The notes under the pieces were generated by a model that was not told the DNA's origin, did not search any database, and worked only from the letters and a program-made list of their open reading frames with translations. From NCBI RefSeq assembly GCF_024323335.1, contig NC_066581.1, forward strand, positions 30,748,699-30,812,698: a DNA stretch of 64,000 bases. The letters run 5' to 3'. A program made the position numbers and the translations under genes. Numbering within the stretch: position 1 is the stretch's first letter; every line of letters starts with the position of its first letter. Shown here piece by piece: positions 10,217 through 20,461 of the stretch. The DNA comes from Lathyrus oleraceus. Its lineage: Eukaryota > Streptophyta > Magnoliopsida > Fabales > Fabaceae.

Positions 10217-12510
10217 CAGTGTACAAGGAACCCCATATTCTTGAGCGTCAACCTCACATTAACCTAGCAACTCCCTTTGAGGGACTGGATGTGTTATGTG
10301 AAACACTGGTGGATTTTGACAACATGAGGAGAAATGGAGTAGATCTTACTGAAGAACTCCGTATTCAAGGGTGGGAAAACTACTTCCAAAGGCTTTATGG
10401 CCCTGTTTACCCAAATCTCATCAAAGAATTCTGGAGATTTGCTGATGCTGATGACCACTTCATCGTCTCATTCGTATTGGGGGTAAAGATAGTGATTACT
10501 GAAAAGTCAATTGCTTCTTTACTAAACATGGAGAAAACTGGAGGAAAAAGGATTTACAACATCAACCCTAGGTCAAAGCGCATTGCTGAAGTAATCAATC
10601 CAACCATCTTCAAACATAACACTGAAGGAAATCCTTCAAAGAACAAAGAGCTTCATCAGAACCTCAGAGTATGGCTCAAGATCATTTTGGGAACCATTCA
10701 TCATCGCCCAGCATCAAACTCCTCTGACTACATCAATGCAGATCAGAAGTGCATTCTTTATTGCATTCACAAGGGTGTAAAGCTCTGCCTTCCTGCACTT
10801 CTCTTCAGATACCTCAGAGACTCTGTAAGGGAGACAAGAAACAACATGAAACCCAGATCCTACATCCCTCTGGGAAGGCTTATATCTGATGTTTTCATTG
10901 AGAATGGGTTGGTAGATCATCTGGAGAAGAACAGGCTGATGCAAGATCTGGCGATAGATACTGGAAAGCCTCTGAACGCCAGAAATCTCAAGAGTATGGG
11001 AATTCTGAAGAAGATTCAAGTCAGACCCACTATGGATACCTCCTGGGATGCCTTGAAAGATCAGAGGAAGCTGCCCCATGGTCTTGCAAGGTTCTTCAAG
11101 AATGAACCTGTAGATGCAATCCTCCTCTACATGCAGCGTCTAAAGGATGAAGGAGTTGATATCTCTGACTTCAGATTGGATGAGTGTCTAGAGTCAGAAG
11201 AAGACTTTGTCAGATTCAAAAGAGGTCCCTCTAAGCATAAGTCTTCAAAGGCAAAGAGAGCAAGAATAGGAGAAACTTCTGGAACCAGATCTCCAGCGCC
11301 TCTGCAAGAAACTACTGGTACGTCTGCTCCCTCTATTCCCTCTGAACAACTTATGGCTTCTTCTAATCCTCTCCCAACACCACCCATATACACAACCTCT
11401 GAAACCCCACCTTCTACAACCAGAACCTCACTACCTCCACCTCAAATTAATCTTGCCCAAACATCTTTACCACGTTCTGAAGAAATGAGCCAAACCACTT
11501 CCTCTTCATCATCTTCAGCCCCAGAATCACCCCCATACCTTGAAATCTCCTCTGACCAAGAATACTCTGACCCTGACTCCCCAACCTTAGCCCAAATTCA
11601 GGCTCAAAACCTTGCTTCACAACAACCAACACAATCTGAAGCAACTTCACCTCCCCCAGAACAAACAACCAACATACCTTCTGAACCTGAACCTGAAGCT
11701 GAAACTGAACCTCTAACATTAGACTTAAACCCTCTTTACGCTTCACCCCAAAGATCTGAACCTCAACCTGAAGCAGAACCTGAACCTGAACCCGAAGCTG
11801 AACCTGAAGTTGAACCTGAACCTCTAACCTTAAATCTCAGCCCTCCAACCTCTTCACCTCAAACCTCTGAACCTGACCTTTCTATACCTACCCTTGAGGA
11901 AGCCATAATGCTGTTCGCAGGGGCTTCAGTACAAAAGGTCAAGTCTCTGACCATTAACTCTGAAGTCAGTGATGATCCTGACTCTGTAAGGACACACTAG
12001 AACAGAGTCATTGGCTGGATGACCTCTGAGGCTTTTAAACTGAAGCACATCTCTGAACAAGTCAGAAACGACTTTATCAGAGATGCTGAGGCAAGACTCC
12101 AGGAAAGACTTGCAAGAGAAGCTGAAGCTAGAAGGCTAGAGGAAGAGAGATTGGCAAAGGAAGTTGAAGAAGAAGCCAGAAGGCTGGAGGAAGAAAGAGC
12201 AAGGGAAGCTGAAATTCTAAGGGTAAAGGAAGCTGAAGCTAAAGCTCTGGCTGATGCTGCTGCTGCTGCCGAAGCTGAGGCACAAGCTGCTGCCGAAGCT
12301 GAAGCAAAGGCCGCTGCTGAAGCACAGCAGGCTCTGACTCAGGGGGAGTCCTCATCTGTTGTTCCTATGGTTATCCAGACGCTGGAAGAACTGAAGAAAG
12401 ATCAGAAGGAACTTCGTGCCAGAATGGATAAACAAGACTCTGTCAACGACAACATTCAGAACATGCTGGCTCTACTGCTTCAGAGAATGCCTCCGCCTCC
12501 CAACCCTTAG
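10217..12510 (+). CDS. SIRE env-like ORF, 5' truncated, interrupted by a conserved TAG at 11998-12000
   Basis: This accessory ORF sits between pol and the 3' LTR of SIRE elements. Its function is unproven; it has been called env-like. The first part (10217-11997, about 594 codons) has a globular region recognisable by FQRLYGPVYPNLIKEFWRFA, LLNMEKTGGKRIYNINPR and MKPRSYIPLGRLISDVFIE. A Ser/Pro-rich linker follows, then Glu-Pro repeats (11690-11830). After TAG the same frame stays open for 169 codons (12001-12507). That part is a highly charged Ala/Glu-rich coiled coil from about 12070 to 12330, ending in LLQRMPPPPNP. The SIRE at 23081-25386 matches on both sides of the TAG and has TAG at the same place. 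About 39 N-terminal codons are missing because of the Tekay insertion. I see no clear signal peptide or membrane segment. Confidence 0.8.
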
Positions 12511-12929
12511 GCACTTAGGATTTTGTTTGCTTGTTGTTTTTGCCTTCCTAGTTTCTGATGTTTACTTGTTCCTTTTGCCTCTGTTGCTTTTTATCTGAAT
12601 ACAATGTTTTTCTCTTGAATTATTATTATTTTTTGCTATGTCTTTTTGATTCTGACAAAAAGGGGGAGAAGTCATTAATAGCTCTGATGAAAATACTGTC
12701 TAAATACCTTAAGCACTCTGCAACATATTTTTCTTAAAAATAAATTTATCTAACTCTAGACTTAAGAAATTGCAGAAGGTATCAAGAAACCTCATTGCTT
12801 GGAAGCTCTGGTAAGAACTTCTGAACTCCCTAGCCTATCTCAGGGGGAGCTCTTGTCTATCTGATCTGATATTGTTTATGTTTCATCTGCTAATTAAGTT
12901 TGTTTTGTCATCATCAAAAAGGGGGAGAT
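12511..12929 (+). other. SIRE #1 3' untranslated region with three purine tracts
   Basis: No gene. It holds three G-rich purine runs: AAAAAGGGGGAGAA (12656-12670), CAGGGGGAGC (12841-12850) and AAAAAGGGGGAGA (12916-12928). The last abuts the LTR and is the likely polypurine tract. The same three-run arrangement occurs in SIRE #2. Confidence 0.75.
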
Positions 12930-14019
12930 TGTAAGAACAAAAATTGTTCTACAACAGATTCCATGATTTTGATGATAACAAAGGATGAAACCAAAAATGG
13001 CACCCTAACGAAAAGTTTCTAAGTGTGCAGGGTTCTAAGGAAAGAAGGAAGAAATCATCAGATACAGAATCATATCAGATACAAATTATCAGAAGACCAG
13101 AAGCATCTGAAGTAGAAACACTTTCTGGAAAGTCTAACTCTGAGTAAAACAGCAAAATATCAGAAGCATCTGAACAAGAAGTACGCTCTAGAAGTTCTGA
13201 CTCTGAACAACGGTATGTCAAACTCCAGAAGTTCTCAGTGCTATCTGAAGAAACCATCAGAACTCAAAAGAGATCAGAAGTTAGATAGCAAGATTCCAAG
13301 ATCTCCAGAAACACGAAGACTCTGATTATGGAAGTGCTAAATAAGGAAGAGTAACGTTAACCTCAAATAAAGTTATGGAAATGGATTTCCTAATACAGAA
13401 AAAGACGTTAACTCCAAAAATACAAATGATAAGGAACTATTTGTGGTAAGTAGTCATTCAAGAAGAGAAAGTTGCTTTGACAACAAGCAACATAAGTTAT
13501 GGCACTAATTATTATTCAAGAGTTATTATCTGCTATGATCTCTCAAACGGCTCTTTCTCTCCTATATAAAGGATTGCAAATCAACATTGGAAAGTTAGAG
13601 AAAACAAGCACATACTGAAACATCAACACACATAAACTCATTTTATTCTCTCAATCTTCACGAAGCTTTTGCTTGAAACGTGAAACTTTTTGTTCTTATT
13701 GTTGTAATATTTTGCTTATCTTAGAAGCACTCTAGATTACATAAGCTTTTATCTTTGTTGTATTTCCTCAAGTGACTCTGTGTATTCTGTATACTTGAGA
13801 GGACTAAGAGATCTTTCTTTTAGACGTTGTTTGTAATCAATCTTTCAAGATTAGTGGATTAAGTCCTTGTTGAAGGCGAAATCACCTTGGCCGGGTGGAC
13901 TGGAGTAGCTTTGTGTTATAAGCGAACCAGTATAAAAATCCTTGTGTGATTTTCATTTTGAAAAAGTGCTTATTTTCCAAACAATTCAAACCCCCCCTTT
14001 CTTGTTTTTCTCACCTTCA
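12930..14019 (+). repeat. SIRE #1 3' LTR
   Basis: It is 1090 bp, starts TGTAAGAACAAAAATTGTTC and ends CTTGTTTTTCTCACCTTCA. Related to the LTRs of SIRE #2, with shared CAAGTGACT, GGATTAAGTCCTT and GGCCGGGTGGACTGGAGTA blocks. A TATATAAA box is at 13563-13570. The base after the LTR continues a Tat integrase codon frame, so this is the outer right end of the element. Confidence 0.92.
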
Positions 14020-15123
14020 TTGCTCAGATGCGTGGACAGACACGAGGCGGACATGTTAATGCAGGAAGTTCATGAAGGTTCCTTCGGTACTCATGCTGGC
14101 GGACATGCAATGGCTAAGAAATTGTTGAGAGCGGGTTATTATTGGATGACCATGGAATCAGATTGTTTCAAGTATGCTCGGAAGTGTCATAAATGCCAGA
14201 TTTATGCTGATAAGGTGCATGTACCGCCGAATCCTCTGATTGTGATGTCTTCGCCGTGGCCGTTTGCCATGTGGGGCATTGACATGATTGGAAAGATTGA
14301 GCCGACTGCTTCCAATGGGCATTGCTTCATCCTTGTTGCCATCGACTATTTCACCAAGTGGGTCGAGGCAGCATCGTTCGCGAATGTCACCAGACATGTG
14401 GTTGCCCGTTTCATCAAGAAAGAAATCATTTGTCGCTATGGGATTCCCGAAAGAATCATTACTGATAATGGTTCTAATCTCAACAACAAAATGATGAAGG
14501 AGTTGTGTCAGAACTTCAACATTCAGCATCACAATTCTTCCCCTTACCGCCCTAAGATGAACGACGTTGTTGAGGCAGCAAATAAGAACATAAAGAAGAT
14601 TGTGCAGAAGATGGTCGTCACGTACAGAGATTGGCATGAGATGCTACCCTTCGCCTTGCATGGGTACCGTACTTCAGTACGTACATCGACCGGGGCAACC
14701 CCTTACTCCCTGGTGTATGGTATGGAAGCAGTCCTACCTGTTGAAGTGGAGATTCCTTCTCTAAGAGTCTTGTTGGATGTCAAGCTAGACGAAGCTGAAT
14801 GGATTCGGACAAGGTTCAATGAGTTAAGTCTTATCGAAACGAAGCGAATGGCAGCCATTTGTCATGGGCAGTTGTATCAGAGTCGGATGAAGAGAGCCTT
14901 TGATCAGAAAGTGCGTCCTCGTTGTTCCCAAGTTGGAGATTTAGTTTTGAAAAGGATCCTTCCTCCTCAGACAGATCACAAGGGCAAGTGGACTCCTAAC
15001 TATGATGGACCGTATATTGTCACAAAGGTTTTTGATGGTGGGGCTTTAATGCTTGCAACTATGGATGGTGAAAACTTCACTTCCCCTGTGAACTCAGACG
15101 CAGTTAAAAAATACTTCGCATAA
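14020..15123 (+). CDS. Tat integrase, C-terminal part of pol (5' truncated by the SIRE insertion)
   Basis: An open frame of 367 codons to TAA. It begins LLRCVDRHEADMLMQEVHEG; an in-frame ATG further upstream is inside the SIRE LTR and is spurious. Zinc-binding HHCC: histidines near the start, then CHKC at about residue 58. The catalytic core is intact, with D in WGIDMIGKIEP, D in ITDNGSNLN and E in DVVEAANKN. The C-terminal DNA-binding part has GDLVLKRILPP and KWTPNYDGPYIV, and the end is VKKYFA. It inserts retrotransposon cDNA into chromosomes. No stop or frameshift is seen, unlike the related copy at 42670-43524, where both catalytic Asp residues are replaced. Confidence 0.92.
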   Translation: MLRCVDRHEADMLMQEVHEGSFGTHAGGHAMAKKLLRAGYYWMTMESDCFKYARKCHKCQIYADKVHVPPNPLIVMSSPWPFAMWGIDMIGKIEPTASNGHCFILVAIDYFTKWVEAASFANVTRHVVARFIKKEIICRYGIPERIITDNGSNLNNKMMKELCQNFNIQHHNSSPYRPKMNDVVEAANKNIKKIVQKMVVTYRDWHEMLPFALHGYRTSVRTSTGATPYSLVYGMEAVLPVEVEIPSLRVLLDVKLDEAEWIRTRFNELSLIETKRMAAICHGQLYQSRMKRAFDQKVRPRCSQVGDLVLKRILPPQTDHKGKWTPNYDGPYIVTKVFDGGALMLATMDGENFTSPVNSDAVKKYFA

Positions 15124-15133
15124 AATAGACCCG

Positions 15134-15325
15134 CTGGACAGTAAAAAGAATAGTCCAGGCAAAAAAATGGGCATCCCGGCGAACCAAGAAAATGAAAAGG
15201 TTCGGGAAAAAATTAGGGACAAAAAAAAAAAAAAAATTGTACACCCGGTAAGTTGAAAACCTGAAAAGGCAACTTAGGCAAAAATGGGTATCCCGGTGGA
15301 TTGAAAACCCGAAAAGGGCGATCCA
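15134..15325 (+). other. Four consecutive hairpins just after the Tat pol stop
   Basis: Stem-loops by inspection: 15134-15158 (CTGGAC/GTCCAG, 13-nt loop), 15180-15204 (CGAACC/GGTTCG), 15249-15276 (TAAGTTG/CAACTTA, then bulge AAAA and inner CCT-GAAA-AGG) and 15297-15325 (TGGATTG/CGATCCA, bulge AAAA, inner CCC/GGG around GAAAA). Three are followed by AGGCAAAA. The last two have counterparts in the minus-strand Tat element at 42577-42651. Their position in the 3' UTR suggests RNA structures; the role is unknown. Confidence 0.7.
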
Positions 15326-16670
15326 GGCAAAAGTTAGGGATTAAGCGAATGACTGCGTTCTGAGTAGTTATGAATCTCATCTCGTGCCAATGACTGGAAA
15401 TTTTTGAAGGATAGGAAACAGTCCAATCACTCTTTCAGAAAGCTGATCATCTGGAGGATCTTGAAGAGGGGCAAGTCATAGCAGAATTGGAACCCAATAG
15501 AAATCCATTTCACATTGCCATTAGATTAATTTCTGTTTTTATCTATTGTGCGATTACCTCTTTCCACGGATTGCTTCTTAGTGTAAATGCCTATTCAGAG
15601 GCCATTCAATCAATAAAATCATGTTATTCAGTATATCTCTGTTTTCATTTTCATTTTACTGTTTTGTTTGCAAAAATGACGTCCGAATTTTTGATAAACA
15701 TTGCATCATGACACATAAGGGCTTTACAGGTACATGCTTAATAAACATTTAAAATTGCTGTAAATTTTAAGTGCTTTGGATCGTCTATTCAGAACAGATA
15801 CCCTCGGGGCATTCCATTAAAATCCCCTGCGGACGATCGTGAATATCTTCCCCAGTGAAGTCGCCAACAGACGAATCTGGTGTCTTATCCCTGCAGAGCT
15901 GATCAGAGTGTTGGATTCTTCAATCCCCAGCAGGTTCTCACCACTGTACTTCCCCAAGCGTTTGTTTCAGGACATACACTCCCCAGTAGAGTTGACAGTG
16001 CCAGACTATATATCCCTAGCGGAGTTGACAGTGTCAGACTGTATCTTCCCAGCAGAAGTGGCTGCTCCTTAGAGTTCGATGCCAGATCGATAATCCCAAT
16101 GCCAAATCCATGGTTTCTTTCCTTGAAGCAGAACCTCGGTACCGTATCAGTGTTTGCTCCCCCTGCTGAGTCATCTCTCGCAAACCGTGGTTGCCAGAAT
16201 CATTGTAGCTCTCCTCAGCAGCAGGCTTCCAATGCCATTCTTTCCCCGATCAGAGTCTCGGTATGGCCAGAGCACCGCATGGCTAGTCATCTCCCCACAG
16301 AGTTCATTGTGGAGTGTATCTCCAGCAGCCTGGCCAGAGCCCACAGGATGGTAATCATTTTCCCAGCAGATCCCCTTGCCTCGGCTTGGCATTCTACCCA
16401 GCATTTCGCATCCCTGCATGTAGAATCATATTGCATTGCATCCTTCCAAATCGCGTAGCATTTCCATTTTCATGGAGCATTACGTCATTGAAAAATTCAA
16501 ACATACGCATGTAAGCATAAAACATTCTCGGTATCCCAAGTGATAAGCTAGAAGTTGTTTCCAGTACTCAGACTGAAGATTGTTCATGACCCACCTTGGT
16601 TATCCCCAGCAAGTGTCATTGGCCCGTGCGCCGCCTCTATTATCATTCCCTATTTCTGCCAATGCTGACA
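15326..16670 (+). other. Tat #2 3' UTR, non-coding part
   Basis: No gene supported. Short ORFs here (for example 15880-16458) have no recognisable domain and low-complexity composition. The region recalls the 3' UTR of the minus-strand Tat element at 41138-42570 (phrases such as CCCCAGCAGAG and CTGGGGA recur on the matching strand). Confidence 0.65.
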
Positions 16671-16675
16671 AGCAT

Positions 16676-17160
16676 GAAGTTTTCCGATATTCAGATCGAA
16701 GAAGTTTCCGACGTTCAGGTCGATGCAACTTGTGGCATTCAGGCCAGTTTTCCGGTATCCAGACCGAAGTGGCATTCAAGCCAGTTTTCCGGTATCCACA
16801 CCGAAGTGGCATTCAGGCCAGTTTTCCGGTATCCAGACCGAAGTGGCATTCAGGCCAGTGTTTCGATGTTCAGATCGAAGAAGTTTCCGACGTTCAGGTC
16901 GATGCAGCTTGTGGCATTCAGGCCAATTTTCCGATATTCAGATCGAAGTGGCATTCAGGCCAAGTCTTTCCGATGTTCAGATCGAAGAAGTTTCCGACGT
17001 TCAGGTCGATGCGACTTGTGGCATTCAGGCCAATTTTCCGATGTTCAGATCGAAGAAGTTTCCGACGTTCAGGTCGATGCGACTTGTGGCATTCAGGCCA
17101 ATTTTCCGATGTTCATATCGAAATCCTTTCCAGTATTCAAACTGATGAGCGGCATTCAGG
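16676..17160 (+). repeat. Composite tandem repeat in the Tat 3' UTR (37-bp and 68-bp units)
   Basis: A short unit of about 37 bp (GTGGCATTCAGGCCAGTTTT then CCGGTATCCAGACCGAA) alternates with a 68-bp form. The 68-bp form has an extra 31 bp including GAAGTTTCCGACGTTCAGGT. The long-form motif starts near 16698, 16877, 16984 and 17052; the gaps of 179, 107 and 68 bp equal 68 plus three, one and zero short units. Overlapping ORFs in all three frames are by-products of the repeat. Tandem repeats in Tat/Ogre 3' UTRs are known precursors of satellite DNA in legumes. Confidence 0.9.
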
Positions 17161-17404
17161 CCATGGTTATTTCTGTGTTACCATTTATTTTGGTATTCAG
17201 TTTAACATTCTTTTTCGATATTCAGACTGACTCTCACCGTACCAGACGGATTCTTCTTTCAAGACCACCTCTTTGCCGATTCTGACAGACATTGTTACTT
17301 CACTTCACTTCAGTGCAAATTTTTGGGCTTTTATTGTATTCAATCCCTTGATACCTCGAAAGCACGAAAGCAGCTGCCATCTTCTTTCCGGGTCTCCAGT
17401 TGAT

Positions 17405-17417
17405 TGAATAGGGGCAG
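17405..17417 (+). other. Tat #2 polypurine tract
   Basis: TGAATAGGGGCAGC directly precedes the LTR start TGTAATACCCC at 17419, as in other Tat/Ogre elements. Confidence 0.7.
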
Positions 17418-17418
17418 C

Positions 17419-19058
17419 TGTAATACCCCAAAATTTACCCTTCATTTTTCCTGAAAAAAAAAACGAAAAAAAAAAGAAAAAAAAGTAATTAATTAATTAA
17501 TTAATTAATTAATTAATTAAATAAATAAAATAAATAAATAAAATATAACAAATTATTTTGGACTTGGGTCTCCCTCATTTGAGCCCATTACCCACGAAAA
17601 TCAGTGTATAAATACTGAAGTTTCAGTAGAGGAGTGACACTTGGAGTTACACTGGGAGATTCACTGGAAAAAGATAGTGAGAGAAAGAAGACAGAACAAA
17701 GGGGGATTTTGAGGAGAAACAAAACACTCTGAGGTTTCCTTGGAACAAAACCCTGAGGAAAAAGATAGTGAGAGAAAAGCCAACAGAGTTCAGAGCAACC
17801 TCCAAACCCTGAAGGGAACTCAACTTGTAAACCTCATGGGTGCAACTCAATTTCAATCAAACTCTCCAATCAGGTTTGCCCTATATCCATCATCTTTATG
17901 CCTTTAATTTGAATGCTCTAAATGTATGAGGTATTATGGGTGAATTTGATACCTTTTTGTGAGCCTTTTGTGAATTTTGATGGAATTATTCATGTGGTTA
18001 CATTTTGATTTAGGGGCAACTCTGGGTTACCCTATTTTGTTTCTCTAACCTGTCTTTGTGTTGCCATGACATTGTTTTCCCTGGATTTCACCTTGTTTGT
18101 CTAACCTTTCTGTTGAGTTTTCGCGAGGGCTCACATACTCTTGCAGGGATACCATCCGGAGGTTTATCCTGATTAATCGTATTGACTGATTTTCTTTGAT
18201 GGACTAGCTGGAGAGATCTCAGGGTTGCTAATCCTTTAATTGCTGTAACTTCGGATCTTTATCCGTGTGGTAATTTTTTCCTTTTCTCGTACTTTATCGC
18301 TTTCTTAGCTGGAAGACCTCGATAGGAGGCAATGTTTGGGCCCCTTGGTGGCATTTTACTTTGAGATACATGTTTTGTGTTTTGTATTCATATCCCCACA
18401 TGTAGCGCGGTTCCTTCGTCAAGGACTGCCTGTTTTCCCTCGAGCATCCCAAACCCTAAAACCCAAAGCAACACGTTTACTCCTTCTACTACAGGCGAGT
18501 AAGTCTCCGAAGGTCGAGCATCCGGTAGATTGCGTAGTGACGTCAATCGTCCAAAACCCAATCCATAACCCCGTAGTTAGCCGAACTACGGCTTGCTCTG
18601 ATTCTCATTCCAGATGAGATACGTAGGCATAAGACGCGATGTCTTAGCGAGCACACATCCCCCCAACCCATAGGTCAGCCGAGCTACGAAGACTCTGATT
18701 CTCATATTCAGATGAGATACGTATGCAGTGGATGCGACATCTGCGCGAGTCATTTCTCTTAACCTTTTTAGTAAATAAACACATTAGGTAAACCCGCACC
18801 CTTTAGACAAAAACTACAAAAGTGGATCCCGTAGAGTACTATGAATGCGTAGGGGTGCTAATACCTTCCCTTCGCATAACCGACTCCCGAACCCAAGATT
18901 TGGTTGCGAGACCCCGTCTTGTCCTTTCCCTTTTTTCAGGTTTACTTCGAGCGTTTCCTTTCCCTCCTTTGGGATGAATAACGCACGGTGGCGACTCTTC
19001 TGTCTTTTTCTTTTGCCGGTTGTTTTTTTTCGCACACTGTATTTTTTAGGTTGCGATA
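17419..19058 (+). repeat. Tat #2 3' LTR
   Basis: Starts TGTAATACCCCAAAATTTAC. An A-rich run and a (TTAA)n microsatellite follow at about 17457-17540. A TATAAATA box at 17607-17614 lies inside the palindrome CAGTGTATAAATACTG. The right third (18560-19058) is shared in outline with the Ogre LTR at 54284-60031: the hairpin module at 18571-18744, then GGGGTGCTAATACCTTCCC and CGACTCCCGAACC. About 1640 bp if the end at GCGATA is right. Confidence 0.82.
18571..18744 (+). other. Conserved hairpin module of Tat/Ogre LTRs, two tandem instances
   Basis: First instance: CCGTAGTT/AACTACGG stem (18571-18591), TCTCAT/ATGAGA stem (18603-18619), the string TACGTAGGCA (18620-18629), TAAGAC/GTCTTA stem (18630-18646), then GCGAGCACA. 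Second instance: a weaker first stem around 18671-18686, the same TCTCAT/ATGAGA stem with a different loop (18700-18717), TACGTATGCA (18718-18727) and a GATG/CATC hairpin (about 18725-18744). Related modules are at 34651-34714 (minus) and 59595-59673. Confidence 0.7.
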
Positions 19059-19294
19059 ATATTCGTGATCCTTACAATTTTTTCTTTAAAATGATGTTAG
19101 ATCCATAAATTTCTTGTCAAGTTTGATCTTGACAGTAAGTGACCCTCACCGGAGAAGATGACCGGAGCTAGGGCTCCGGTGGTGGCGTGGCAAGGCCCTC
19201 ACCCTCAAATCTCTCTTTCATCTTCTAATCTGAACCTTTGGTTGTGTTTACCATGCGTGTGATTGCGTTGACTAAGGAACACCATGGAACGTGT
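19059..19294 (+). other. Short spacer between Tat #2 and SIRE #2
   Basis: No gene. The GC-rich part (ACCGGAGAAGATGACCGGAG and following) resembles the interior of Ogre LTRs, such as the stretch around 37080-37120, so this may be an LTR remnant. The last five bases, CGTGT, are the likely left TSD of SIRE #2. Confidence 0.4.
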
Positions 19295-20392
19295 TGTTAG
19301 AATAAGATTTTGGTTCTGTAATATATCTATAAGTTTTGATGATAACAAAATAATGAAATAATTTGGTACCCTAATAATTTTCTCTAAGTGGTCAGGGTTT
19401 AAGGAAAAATGAATCTGAGGAAAACAGTATTTGGTTTCTAATGTAGTCTAGAAAAGATGATCCAAAAATGAAGATATCATATATGGATCTGAACAAAAAC
19501 ACTTTTGAAGTATCACATACAGAATCTGACAAATGAAGTTCATATTTGAAAACTCTACAACTGATGACTCTGTAAGACAACATCAGAATACACTGTATCT
19601 GAAGACTAGTCAAGCTAACATCTAAAGACTACCTAACAAACAACTATTTGAAGAATAGTTAATAAAATATTTGAAGACTACAAGCTTCTGCTCAACGACT
19701 CTGACTCCACTATGATTCGAAATCAGAAACTTAATCAAGAAGTATTCTAAGTATGGTATAAATCGATATAAGGACATTATTGATTATACTCCAAGACTGC
19801 TATGGAAAGGATAAGAAAATTAATGTTATTAAGTCCCACAATTGGCTAGATATCTCCATTAATTTTCTCTTCAACAGTATCATCTCCAAGCTCTATATAA
19901 AGGCCTCACTATCATCATACCAACACACAAAGAAATTATACAAGTATTCTATAATACACCTTGATTCATATACTAAATACTTGTTACTATATAATTCACT
20001 AATTACACAAGAGTTGTTGTTCATAGTATGATCATTGATCATTTGTTATTAATCATGTTCATACTGCTTGCCTAGAAGTACTAAAACAAACACTTGTAAT
20101 TCTTAATAGTTGTTGTGGTTCCTCAAGTGACTTGTGAAGTCTGTAGACTTGAGAGGGCTAAGAGATTGCTGAACTCTTAGACGTTTGTTATAATCTTTAA
20201 AGATTATTGGATTAAGTCCTTATTGAAGGCGAAAGCACCTTGGCCGGGTGGACTGGAGTATCTTTGATTTTCAAGCGAACCAGGATAAATTCTTGTGTTG
20301 TCTGAATTTACTTTCGTGTGTGTGGTGTTGCAAAAGTTTTTATTTACTATGAAAGAAATTCAAACCCCCTTTCTTGTTTTTTTACACCTTCA
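19295..20392 (+). repeat. SIRE #2 5' LTR
   Basis: It is 1098 bp, starts TGTTAGAATAAGATTTTGG and ends TTTTTTTACACCTTCA. TATATAAA at 19894-19901. Followed at once by ATTGGTATCAGAGC, the PBS, which proves orientation. Confidence 0.92.
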
Positions 20393-20394
20393 AT

Positions 20395-20406
20395 TGGTAT
20401 CAGAGC
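20395..20406 (+). other. Primer-binding site of SIRE #2
   Basis: TGGTATCAGAGC, complementary to initiator tRNA-Met, two bases after the LTR end. Confidence 0.92.
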
Positions 20407-20461
20407 TTCAGCTCTGTTATTGATTTTTGAATCAAACACTTAATAGTGTAGAGAGATCCAG

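Larger units (their letters stand above)
1..14019 (+). mobile_element. SIRE/Maximus-type Ty1/copia retrotransposon #1, 5' part outside window, interrupted by a Tekay element
   Basis: Two blocks belong together: the end of a copia RNase H (1-227) and, beyond the nested Tekay insertion (228-10216), an env-like ORF, purine tracts and a copia 3' LTR ending at 14019. The order pol, env-like ORF, AAAAAGGGGGAGA tract and LTR starting TGTAAGAAC is the SIRE/Maximus layout. The element is itself inserted in a Tat integrase gene, whose sequence resumes at 14020. The expected 5-bp TSD copy at the right edge would be TTGCT (14020-14024); its partner lies outside the window. The second SIRE at 19295-27059 is a diverged relative. 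Confidence 0.88.
14020..19058 (+). mobile_element. Tat-lineage Ty3/gypsy retrotransposon #2, 3' half
   Basis: Consists of integrase coding sequence (14020-15123), a 2.3-kb 3' UTR with hairpins and tandem repeats, a polypurine tract and a 3' LTR (17419-19058). The 5' part lies beyond the SIRE insertion, left of the window. The integrase type and the LTR/UTR style match the Tat/Ogre group; the minus-strand element at 41138-54283 is a close relative. The LTR right end is placed at GCGATA by comparison with Tat/Ogre LTR ends and may be off by a few bases. Confidence 0.85.

Noticed and set aside
11998..12000. The TAG in SIRE #1 as an ordinary private nonsense mutation
   Set aside because: The second SIRE has TAG at the same aligned codon, so a private mutation does not explain it; reported as a finding instead.
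13942..14019. Apparent N-terminus of the Tat integrase ORF
   Set aside because: These codons are inside the SIRE 3' LTR; integrase similarity starts exactly at 14020.
16580..17285. Three long overlapping ORFs of 140-229 residues
   Set aside because: They come from repeat units lacking stops in all three frames; no domain, no start context.
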